In this document: in pieces, positions 1 through 5,406 of the stretch
Numbering within the stretch: the first letter of the stretch is position 1
How the letters are laid out: each line of letters opens with the position of its first letter
Notes under the pieces: model-generated
The model's input: the letters and a program-made list of their open reading frames with translations, nothing else
Databases searched by the model: none
Told to the model about the DNA's origin: nothing
Program-made: the position numbers and the translations under genes
Assembly: GCA_028718865.1 (NCBI GenBank)
Contig: JAQUKX010000009.1
Span: 1 to 32,525 of the forward strand
From: Patescibacteria group bacterium
GTDB lineage: Bacteria > Patescibacteriota > Patescibacteriia > UBA1558 > GWA2-36-10
Reading direction: 5' to 3'
DNA length: 32,525 nt

Positions 1-1
1 C

Positions 2-457
2 GGAGAAGGCAATCTTTACTTTGGTAGTGAAGGAGGAATGTTTTTTTCTCTGGACAGTCAGGGAGCATGGCGCTGGAGCTCCAGCATTTTGGGCGGATCA
101 GCTACTTCGCCAGCTATAGGTCAAGACGGCACAGTCTATGTGGCTGCTGGTAATAGGCTCTTTGCCTTTGGTAGTCAGGCTACGGGGGTAGAGGACAGTC
201 ATGGGCAGTTGGCTCTTTGGGTCAGTCCCAATCCTTCGTCTGGTCAGGCGCAAGTGAAAGGCTATTTGCCTCAGAGTGGACGCCTAAGTCTGGCAGTCTA
301 TGATCTGCGCGGTCGCTTGGTCTTGACGCTTTTGGACCAGGATAGGCTGGCCGGTGATTTTCAGGCCAAGCTGTCGGACTTGCCTAGCGGGCATTACTTT
401 GTTCTCGGTCGTATAAACAACCAAGAGCAAAGCGCCAAAATCACTATCGTCAGATAG
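2..457 (+). CDS. C-terminal part of a secreted beta-propeller protein with T9SS-type sorting domain (5' truncated)
   Basis: The frame is open from the window edge (Gly-Glu-Gly-Asn-Leu-Tyr-Phe precede the first Met at 38), so the start lies outside. The first ~60 residues have PQQ/beta-propeller-like blades: short repeats ending in GTVYVAAGNRLFAF with Gly/Trp-rich turns. The last ~85 residues match the Por secretion (type IX, type A) C-terminal sorting domain: VSPNPSSGQAQV, then LAVYDLRGRLV, LPSGHYFV and a final basic KITIVR. In known systems this tail directs the protein across the outer membrane and is removed or anchored. No T9SS component is encoded in this window. An intrinsic terminator follows 17 bp after the stop. 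The sorting domain is typical of Bacteroidota and related FCB lineages and does not fit the Patescibacteria-like genes to the right. Confidence 0.8.
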   Translation, partial: GEGNLYFGSEGGMFFSLDSQGAWRWSSSILGGSATSPAIGQDGTVYVAAGNRLFAFGSQATGVEDSHGQLALWVSPNPSSGQAQVKGYLPQSGRLSLAVYDLRGRLVLTLLDQDRLAGDFQAKLSDLPSGHYFVLGRINNQEQSAKITIVR

Positions 458-473
458 TCGTTCCTTTCCATAG

Positions 474-510
474 AAAGAGGCCAAGGTAGATACCAAGGCC
501 TCTTTAATTT
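474..510 (+). terminator. intrinsic terminator of the T9SS-sorted protein gene
   Basis: A perfect 9-bp stem (AAAGAGGCC at 474-482, GGCCTCTTT at 497-505) carries an inner GGTA/TACC helix and is followed by AATTTTT. It lies 17 bp after the stop codon at 457. Confidence 0.8.
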
Positions 511-555
511 TTGGATAAAAAAATTAGGCTTCTCGTCACTGGCTTTTTTTGAAAA

Positions 556-585
556 ACAAAAAAGATGAAATTATTTGCTTCATCT
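556..585 (-). terminator. intrinsic terminator of the tRNA-Gln transcript
   Basis: Read on the minus strand, AGATGAA and TTCATCT form a 7-bp stem (579-585 with 563-569), followed at once by TTTTTTGTTTTT. It lies downstream of tRNA-Gln and its repeat trailer, so the tRNA, three repeat hairpins and this terminator would make one primary transcript of about 200 nt. Confidence 0.6.
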
Positions 586-592
586 GTTTATT

Positions 593-673
593 TGGCTCGC
601 CATGAACCATGACGGTTTGTGGCTAGTCATGTGTTATAACGGTATATGGCTCGCCATGAACCATGACGGTTCA
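593..673 (-). repeat. three tandem 27-bp hairpin repeats in the tRNA-Gln 3' trailer
   Basis: Units are 593-619, 620-646 and 647-673. Units 1 and 3 share 25 identical bases; unit 2 is diverged but in phase. The array abuts the tRNA 3' end (674) without a gap. On the minus strand every unit ends in -AGCCA (units 1 and 3 in CGAGCCA, the same as the last bases of the tRNA). Each unit also contains an inverted repeat: CCATGAACC at 654-662 pairs perfectly with GGTTCATGG at 668-676. For the tRNA-proximal unit this hairpin includes the tRNA's own CCA. Confidence 0.85.
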
Positions 674-747
674 TGGCTCGGGGGCAGGGACTCGAACCCC
701 GATTGACGGGACCAAAACCCGTTGTCCTACCATTAGACGACCCCCGA
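674..747 (-). tRNA. tRNA-Gln (anticodon TTG)
   Basis: On the minus strand the acceptor arm TCGGGGG (747-741) pairs with CCCCCGA, followed by discriminator G and an encoded CCA at 676-674. The D-arm is GTCTAATGGTAGGAC. The anticodon stem ACGGG/CCCGT closes the loop TTTTGGT, giving anticodon TTG (reads CAA). The T-loop is TTCGAGT. The U1-A72 end pair is usual for bacterial tRNA-Gln. Length is 74 nt including CCA. A strong promoter lies 14 nt before the mature 5' end. Confidence 0.95.
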
Positions 748-767
748 ATGTTTAAAAATACGCAAGT

Positions 768-796
768 ATAATAATATAAAATAGCTTTATTGTCAA
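768..796 (-). promoter_or_regulatory. sigma70-type promoter of tRNA-Gln
   Basis: On the minus strand a perfect -35 TTGACA (796-791), a 17-nt spacer and -10 TATTAT (773-768) place the start near 761, about 14 nt upstream of the tRNA. Confidence 0.75.
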
Positions 797-804
797 TTAT
801 TTTT

Positions 805-844
805 GGTAAAAAAATACTCCCCGCGTCGTTGTCGTCGCGGGGAG
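805..844 (-). terminator. intrinsic terminator of the leftward lipoprotein/peptide operon
   Basis: A perfect 9-bp GC-rich stem (CTCCCCGCG 817-825 with CGCGGGGAG 836-844) is followed on the minus strand by a run of seven T (opposite the A-run at 808-814). It lies 50 bp after the stop of the 65-aa peptide gene. Confidence 0.85.
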
Positions 845-894
845 ACTTGGTTTAGAGCCCTAAAGCTCTATATGTAATGAACGAACGACCTGGT

Positions 895-1092
895 CTATCC
901 CCAGTTGATGCCGTTGTCGTACATCGAGACCAGCTGGTTGAGACAGTCCACGCCGCTGTCGTGACTCGGTCCACCGAAGTAGATGTATTCTTCGCAGGCC
1001 AAAGGCACGTAGCTGGTAGCCGGCGTGACCATGAGGGGGGACGCAATGAGCATCACCGCCATCAGGATCACCAGAAGCTGCTTGATCATCAT
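895..1092 (-). CDS. small exported peptide (65 aa), unknown function
   Basis: The N-terminus (MMIKQLLVILMAVMLIASPLM) is a clear signal peptide: Lys then a hydrophobic core, with a possible cleavage near residues 22-27. The mature part of about 40 residues is acidic and aromatic, with two cysteines (ACEEY and DCL) that could form one disulfide. I do not recognise a family. The start is well supported: AGGAGGTG lies 5 nt upstream of the ATG at 1092, inside the end of the upstream lipoprotein gene, whose stop (1096-1098) is 3 nt away, so translation is probably coupled. It is the last gene of the leftward operon, and a strong terminator follows. Possible roles such as peptide signal, bacteriocin-like product or lipoprotein partner are speculation; sequence alone does not decide. 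Confidence 0.7.
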   Translation of the reverse strand: MMIKQLLVILMAVMLIASPLMVTPATSYVPLACEEYIYFGGPSHDSGVDCLNQLVSMYDNGINWG

Positions 1093-1095
1093 GTT

Positions 1096-1722
1096 TCACC
1101 TCCTCTCATTTTTTAAGGTGATCGTTTCTGTCGACTGGGCTTCAGATAGCCTAATCGACACTACCCTTTGTCCTAGATAGTTTCTGGGCATCAAGATGAG
1201 GAGATAGACTGGTTCGCCTCGCGGTTCCCAGGTTTTATCAAGGTTGATTCTGTCTTTGCGGGAATCGTATTTGCCAGTTTGTTCCGATCGGTTGCTACCG
1301 GCAAACACTACCACTCCTTCGTCCGGAATACTGGTGCCGTTGGAAAAAACAATTTCCAAAACCCCTTTTCGATAAAGACGAAGCTCTCCTTCGCTGAAAA
1401 ACACTGCTACTCGCAAAGGCGCTAAATCATCATTTATCAAGGTCTCCATGTCCTTGATTTCCTGGTGGGCAGTCTTACTGCCATTAGCATCCATGAAGCG
1501 GGCTTGTCCCAGCAGGGCAACAGGGTCATGCCACTGAGCCAGAAAGCCTTTGTATCCCTCTCCGGTCATCACTACCGGAGCATTTTTTCCATTCCACTTC
1601 CAGGAATCAGGCAGCTCGCTAGAGATAGCACTGCGGACAGGCGGGTAGTTAGGCGCTATCCTGCCACCGCAGGCGCTCAGCAACATGACGATCAGAATGA
1701 GAAACAGAGCTAGGCGTTTCAT
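1096..1722 (-). CDS. predicted lipoprotein, unknown function
   Basis: A 208-aa protein with a type II signal peptide: MKRLALFLILIVM then lipobox LLSAC, so Cys18 would be lipidated and the protein anchored to a membrane after signal peptidase II processing. The remainder is soluble, with no further membrane segment and no domain I can name; the C-terminal third is rich in beta-strand-like segments. It starts inside the end of the propeller gene (the stop of that gene and this ATG overlap by 4 nt, 1719-1722) and is followed after 3 nt by the exported peptide gene, so the three genes form one translationally coupled leftward operon. All three products carry export signals, suggesting a joint role at the cell surface. 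Confidence 0.75.
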   Translation of the reverse strand: MKRLALFLILIVMLLSACGGRIAPNYPPVRSAISSELPDSWKWNGKNAPVVMTGEGYKGFLAQWHDPVALLGQARFMDANGSKTAHQEIKDMETLINDDLAPLRVAVFFSEGELRLYRKGVLEIVFSNGTSIPDEGVVVFAGSNRSEQTGKYDSRKDRINLDKTWEPRGEPVYLLILMPRNYLGQRVVSIRLSEAQSTETITLKNERR

Positions 1723-2741
1723 GGTAGCCTCCTTCGGTAAATGGTTACCATGTGATGCTCTTCATCACCTTGGTAGCCAAAGAGTTTGTCAGCAAAACCA
1801 TAGACCACTGCCAAGTGGTCTTGGTTCAGCCAGTGGTATTCCGCCCTTGTGCTGGGACGGACGCCTTTTATCACGACCAACTGTCCTTTTTCTGGGACAT
1901 GGAACTGAAGAAACTCGGTCTCTATTCTCAATAGAGTCCAGAGCTCTTCGTTTACGGAAAATAGTCCGTGGATTATACAGTTGTCCGGACCGACGCTTAC
2001 TTTATTTTTGAGATATTGGGGAAAGGCAATTTGACGCTTCAAGTCGCCATTGAGAGAAAAGATCTGTATGGTTCCTTCCATATCTACTACGACCGCTAGC
2101 TCGTTTCCTAGGATAGTCCATCTGTTTCTATGGAAGAAAACAGGGAACCTGTTTTCAGTGCGGTCTTTGTATTCCTCCTTGAATACGGTTTGCAGTTGCC
2201 CTTCTTTATCCAGAAGCGACAGAGTGTATTTCCATTCGTGGTTTAATTGCATTACAGTATTGACTACGAAGCTGTCGTCGGTCACATCAAGAGCTACTGC
2301 TAGGATCATCTCGGGGTTACTGATTGTCAGCGGAGGATATTTTTCCCCTTTTAAATCAGTAAAGATTATCCGCAAAGGAATGGGATTGAGCATAGCGAAC
2401 CATTTGCCATATTGGATGATGGTACGAGGAGGCAGGGGACAGAGTCCAGGGCCTTCTCCACCGATATTATAAATCTGGAATTTTTGGCCATTAGAGCCAG
2501 GCCATTGGATTACCTGACTCAAACCGGAGTCAATGATATAGAAAATACCATCTTCTCCCATAATAACATTGGTGGCTACTTTGAGGAGCTCTAATTCTTC
2601 GCCTTCATCAGCGAAGTGATTTTGAGATTGGCCGTATGAAACCAGTTCCTCAAAATGCCAGAAAATAGTATCTGGCGGGGCTGGATTGAAGGGCGATAGA
2701 ACCACGGCTACTGTAGCCGTTAGGCAGAGCAGGATTGTCAT
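1719..2741 (-). CDS. exported six-bladed beta-propeller-like protein
   Basis: A 340-aa protein with an N-terminal hydrophobic segment (about residues 2-18, TILLCLTATVAVVLSP) that looks like a signal peptide or anchor. The body repeats the pattern of NHL/6-bladed propellers: I.MGEDGIFYIIDSGLSQVIQW near residues 60-80, then successive blades of the type NELAVVVDMEGTIQIFSLNGDLKRQI and a C-terminal DHLAVVYGFADKLFGY. Such proteins usually bind other proteins or ligands and have no fixed catalytic motif. It is the first gene of the leftward operon. AAAGGA lies about 7 nt upstream of the ATG, and a candidate promoter lies about 55 nt upstream. Families of this kind are common in Bacteroidota and other FCB-group genomes. 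The assignment to a propeller is by pattern; the exact subfamily is uncertain. Confidence 0.65.
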   Translation of the reverse strand: MTILLCLTATVAVVLSPFNPAPPDTIFWHFEELVSYGQSQNHFADEGEELELLKVATNVIMGEDGIFYIIDSGLSQVIQWPGSNGQKFQIYNIGGEGPGLCPLPPRTIIQYGKWFAMLNPIPLRIIFTDLKGEKYPPLTISNPEMILAVALDVTDDSFVVNTVMQLNHEWKYTLSLLDKEGQLQTVFKEEYKDRTENRFPVFFHRNRWTILGNELAVVVDMEGTIQIFSLNGDLKRQIAFPQYLKNKVSVGPDNCIIHGLFSVNEELWTLLRIETEFLQFHVPEKGQLVVIKGVRPSTRAEYHWLNQDHLAVVYGFADKLFGYQGDEEHHMVTIYRRRLP

Positions 2742-2796
2742 GGTAGCGTCCTTTCGTTTTTTAACCCTATGTCAAGGTACTTTATGCTTTAATTTC

Positions 2797-2824
2797 ATTA
2801 TACATAATATAACTATTAATTCAA
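2797..2824 (-). promoter_or_regulatory. candidate promoter of the propeller-lipoprotein-peptide operon
   Basis: On the minus strand TTGAAT (2824-2819), a 16-nt spacer and a perfect TATAAT (2802-2797) give a start near 2790 and a leader of about 50 nt. A further TTGACA lies at 2847-2842, too far for this -10. Confidence 0.5.
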
Positions 2825-2850
2825 GTATATATTTACTTTTTTGTCAATGG

Positions 2851-2914
2851 CTAAAAAATAAAGGGTAGGGAGCTCGCTAAGGCCAGAGGTCTTGATTAAT
2901 TTAGCGAGCTCCCT
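2851..2914 (-). terminator. intrinsic terminator of the receiver/21-aa peptide unit
   Basis: A perfect 14-bp stem (AGGGAGCTCGCTAA 2867-2880 with TTAGCGAGCTCCCT 2901-2914) has a 20-nt loop and, on the minus strand, is followed by CCCTTTATTTTTTAG. It closes the transcription unit that comes from the right. Confidence 0.8.
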
Positions 2915-2963
2915 TGTTTGGCTACCTTATAGGTAACGCAGGAGGAGGTTTATTGGTAGGTGG

Positions 2964-3029
2964 CTACTTCCTCAGCCACCAGAACAGGTCGATCAGGGCC
3001 AGGCCCATGACAGGCAGGAACTCCCACAT
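2964..3029 (-). CDS. 21-aa hydrophobic microprotein
   Basis: Reading on the minus strand from ATG at 3029: Met-Trp-Glu-Phe-Leu-Pro-Val-Met-Gly-Leu-Ala-Leu-Ile-Asp-Leu-Phe-Trp-Trp-Leu-Arg-Lys, stop TAG at 2966-2964. The start is preceded by a near-perfect Shine-Dalgarno sequence (AAAGGAGGTG, 4 nt spacer), the best in the window, which makes translation likely despite the size. The peptide is a single short hydrophobic helix ending in Arg-Lys, so a membrane location is plausible. It lies 46 nt downstream of the receiver gene and about 50 nt before a strong terminator, so it is the last gene of that unit. I know of no matching family. It could also be a leader-type peptide. Confidence 0.5.
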   Translation of the reverse strand: MWEFLPVMGLALIDLFWWLRK

Positions 3030-3075
3030 GGCACACCTCCTTTATCAGGAAAGAAGACATCCCTCCAGCCTTTTA

Positions 3076-3486
3076 TTATCGGCTTGCTGACACAGAGATC
3101 AGCTCTCGGAGCTGTTGTTCCAGTTTGGCGACATTGAAGGGCTTGTTCAGACAGTGAACTCCGTAGGAGCTCATCAGCCTATTGATACGGCTGTTGGGAT
3201 AGCGATGAGTCATAGCGCAGATGACCATCTGCTGGGCAATGCTCAATGACTTGAGCATGCGGATGAAGAATTCGCTGTCGACATCCAGGCATTCCACCAA
3301 GACAATGTCCGGTAGTGGCCGCCAGCCGAGCATTTTTTTCAAAACGTCAGTGGGGCGGAGTTCTATCTTGGTCAGAGCCCCAGCTTCTTCCATGTTGCTG
3401 AGCACCTGGTGGCCTTCGCCTTCCAGATAAAAGCGCAGAGTCCGAACCGTGTCTGGGCAGTTGTCAAAAATGAAAATGCGAGACAT
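3076..3486 (-). CDS. stand-alone response-regulator receiver domain with Glu at the phosphorylation site
   Basis: I chose the ATG at 3486, not the longer frame to 3588, because AAGGAGGAC lies 5 nt upstream and the family's first strand (SRIFIFDN) begins there. The 136-aa product is one CheY-like receiver domain: acidic residue D8 after strand 1, VICAMT with T93 on strand 4, and the conserved K115 in CLNKPFN before the last helix. The usual phospho-accepting Asp at the end of strand 3 (DIVLVxC) is E65, and only one of the usual paired acidic residues of strand 1 is kept. Such a protein probably cannot be phosphorylated normally; a Glu there may mimic the active state. No output domain is attached. 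A candidate c-di-GMP-II riboswitch and a terminator lie in its leader. Confidence 0.75.
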   Translation of the reverse strand: MSRIFIFDNCPDTVRTLRFYLEGEGHQVLSNMEEAGALTKIELRPTDVLKKMLGWRPLPDIVLVECLDVDSEFFIRMLKSLSIAQQMVICAMTHRYPNSRINRLMSSYGVHCLNKPFNVAKLEQQLRELISVSASR

Positions 3487-3549
3487 TTCTGTCCTCCTTG
3501 AGAAGGGTTTCCAGCACTCCTGACTTGCTTGCAAAGAACTTGATTTACC

Positions 3550-3575
3550 AAAAAAACACCTGTTTAAAGGCGTTT
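3550..3575 (-). terminator. intrinsic terminator inside the receiver-gene leader (attenuator candidate)
   Basis: On the minus strand AAACGCCT (3575-3568), loop TTAAAC and AGGTGTTT (3561-3554) form an 8-bp stem with one G-U pair, followed by a run of T. It lies between the promoter (about 3715-3743) and the receiver start at 3486, and about 37 nt after the riboswitch-like element, where an expression platform is expected. Confidence 0.65.
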
Positions 3576-3611
3576 CCGGAGAAATCAAGCGACGTTTTAA
3601 GTCCTTGTTTT

Positions 3612-3681
3612 CAAAGCCGGTTACGCTACTAGCTCCCCGCTGTCCAAGCGTCCAAATACGGACAGGCGGCTCATTGCTTCA
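3612..3681 (-). promoter_or_regulatory. candidate class II cyclic-di-GMP riboswitch aptamer
   Basis: On the minus strand the leader contains UUUGGACGCUUG (3656-3645) and CUAGUAGCGUAACCGGC (3632-3616). These match the hallmark blocks of c-di-GMP-II aptamers, which I recall as UUGGGCACUUG and UUAGUAGUGCAACCGACC. The helix ACGCU/AGCGU (3651-3647 with 3627-3623) is kept with compensatory changes relative to GCACU/AGUGC. UGAAGC (3681-3676) can close the element with GCUUUG (3617-3612). The size of about 70 nt fits. The pseudoknot partner in the 5' half is not clear to me, so it may be a variant or a diverged copy. Confidence 0.6.
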
Positions 3682-3714
3682 TTGAAAAATTGGTATTTTA
3701 TTGTCAACAAAAAT

Positions 3715-3743
3715 ACATTAGCATATTTTGTTATTTTTGTCAA
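3715..3743 (-). promoter_or_regulatory. promoter of the riboswitch-like leader and receiver gene
   Basis: On the minus strand TTGACA (3743-3738), a 17-nt spacer and TAATGT (3720-3715) put the start near 3708 and give a leader of about 220 nt. The decamer TTGTCAACAA occurs twice here (3701-3710 and 3737-3746), 36 bp apart, and could also be an operator. Confidence 0.5.
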
Positions 3744-3760
3744 CAATAGTGTAAATACAA

Positions 3761-3789
3761 TTGAAAAATAAGTTATTTTATGGTATATT
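3761..3789 (+). promoter_or_regulatory. promoter of the 536-aa membrane protein gene (leaderless)
   Basis: TTGAAA (3761-3766), a 17-nt spacer ending in TGG, and TATATT (3784-3789). The predicted start is 7 nt after the -10, at the A of the ATG at 3796, so the mRNA would be leaderless. No Shine-Dalgarno sequence is present. Confidence 0.6.
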
Positions 3790-3795
3790 ATTTTT

Positions 3796-5406
3796 ATGAA
3801 AATTTCTAGAGAAATTATTGAGCTTTATAAAAGGCTGGAAAAGATTTATGCTCAGCAAAAAAAGCTGGATAGAGATGATCATAAGATAGAAGTTGAGGAA
3901 ATTACCAGTCATTTTTCCGCTTGGTACGAAAAATTGAGAAATACAGTAGATTTCAAAGAAATACATTTGCTGCGCCGCTTTGCCATTGAGCGCAATATCA
4001 AGCGGCGTTTTATTATGGAAATGCTCAAGCCGCAAGTGGCTAGGTCGCTGATAGAGGATATGATCAGGGCCAGATATTTGCCCAATAGGAGCATACCGGA
4101 ATCCAAAATCAAAGAAGTAGAAAAAATCATTGCCAAATACAATGAGCTTTTCCTACTGATGAACGACATGTATCATGGCCAGGAAATAAATGATTATTTC
4201 AACTGGCTTATCAGTATTGAAGCCTGTGAAATAGATGTTTTGCTCAAGCCCGAGGATGTAGATGACGCTATTATTGAAGCCATGTATCAGGCCACCAAAA
4301 CTAGGATAAAAATTCAAGGCGAATATTTAAATATTAAAGAAAAAAATCTCCAGCTTTATATTGCTATCCACAAATCTTTGGTTAAATCAGATGACACTAT
4401 TATTTCTTATCATTTACTCAACTTGTATTTTGATCGCTGGCAAAATGCTGATAGAGAAACCACCAAGATTTTGGCTGCCAATCTACCGGCGATCTACAAA
4501 ACTATTTTGCGCCATTTACGCCATCCTTATCAGCGGAAGATTATCCGTTCTATTTCCGAGCCAGTAGTCACTTTCCAGGTTTTGCGAGAGCTGATACTGA
4601 GCAAAGAAGGCGATATTGAGTATTTGCAGGATATTTTGGTTGATCCGGAAAGATTGCAAGCCGAAGTCAAGGTGCTTATCAATCAAAAATACAAAAAAAT
4701 CCGTCAACGCATAAACAGTTCTTCGGTGCGGGCAATTGTCTATATTTTTATCACCAAAGTTTTGTTTGCCCTATTGTTTGAGTTGCCTTATGAAATTTAT
4801 TTTGATCACGTAAATTACGTTAATTTGGGGATTAATGTTGTTTTTCCGCCTCTGTTGATGTTTTTGGTCACCTTGACCATAGTGCCGCCTAGCAAGAAAA
4901 ATACCGAAAAGATTTTGGAAAATTTCCATAATTTGATTTATAACCGCATCAGCACTTCTATTTTATGCCAGCTCAAGACCAAGTACCGCCAGAGCGTCAG
5001 CTATCAGATATTTTATTATTTCATGTATTCACTGCTTTATGTTTTGGTTTTTGGCTCTATTGTCCGCCTTTTGGTGTTTTTGGATTTCAATCTGCTCAGC
5101 GGAGCGATATTTTTATTTTTCCTGACAGCGGTGAGCTTTTTTGCTGTGCGCATACGCTCAACTTCGCGCGAATTTAATGTAGAAAAGAAAAAAGAAGGAC
5201 TGATTTCATTTTTTGTAAACTTTTTTTCCTTGCCGATAGTGGCGGTCGGACGCTGGATGTCCACCAAATTTAAAAGAATCAATCTTTTCGCTTTTATCAT
5301 GGATTATATTATTGAAGCGCCGTTTAAGCTTTTTGTCTCGGCTTTAGAGCACTGGTTGGGGTTTATCAGGGAGAAAAAGGACGAGGTTTATCATGACAAC
5401 CAATAG
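3796..5406 (+). CDS. unknown multi-pass membrane protein with helical N-terminal region (536 aa)
   Basis: Not a family I recognise. Residues 1-310 are soluble, charged and largely helical, with Lys/Glu-rich segments that suggest coiled coil or helical repeats (for example EIIELYKRLEKIYAQQKKL near the N-terminus). The C-terminal half has about four or five hydrophobic segments (near 312-332, 343-364, 403-428, 433-452 and possibly 468-486), so it is probably an inner-membrane protein with a large cytoplasmic head. No catalytic motif is visible. The start fits the predicted transcription start. The stop overlaps the next gene by 14 nt, so it probably shares a transcript with the SpoU methyltransferase gene. 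Conserved Patescibacteria proteins of unknown function often look like this, but that is inference. Confidence 0.75.
   Translation: MKISREIIELYKRLEKIYAQQKKLDRDDHKIEVEEITSHFSAWYEKLRNTVDFKEIHLLRRFAIERNIKRRFIMEMLKPQVARSLIEDMIRARYLPNRSIPESKIKEVEKIIAKYNELFLLMNDMYHGQEINDYFNWLISIEACEIDVLLKPEDVDDAIIEAMYQATKTRIKIQGEYLNIKEKNLQLYIAIHKSLVKSDDTIISYHLLNLYFDRWQNADRETTKILAANLPAIYKTILRHLRHPYQRKIIRSISEPVVTFQVLRELILSKEGDIEYLQDILVDPERLQAEVKVLINQKYKKIRQRINSSSVRAIVYIFITKVLFALLFELPYEIYFDHVNYVNLGINVVFPPLLMFLVTLTIVPPSKKNTEKILENFHNLIYNRISTSILCQLKTKYRQSVSYQIFYYFMYSLLYVLVFGSIVRLLVFLDFNLLSGAIFLFFLTAVSFFAVRIRSTSREFNVEKKKEGLISFFVNFFSLPIVAVGRWMSTKFKRINLFAFIMDYIIEAPFKLFVSALEHWLGFIREKKDEVYHDNQ

Noticed and set aside
593-673. 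CRISPR array
   Set aside because: The 27-bp units abut each other without spacers, number only three, and adjoin a tRNA; no cas gene is present.
3487-3588. Longer N-terminus of the receiver protein (170 aa)
   Set aside because: The extension runs through the leader, near the attenuator-like terminator, and has no ribosome binding site; the ATG at 3486 has AAGGAGGAC.
3612-3681. Class I c-di-GMP (GEMM) riboswitch
   Set aside because: The GGTAGC/GGTTACC-like bits are not in the class I order and the conserved GCAAAG-type block is missing; the class II pattern fits better.
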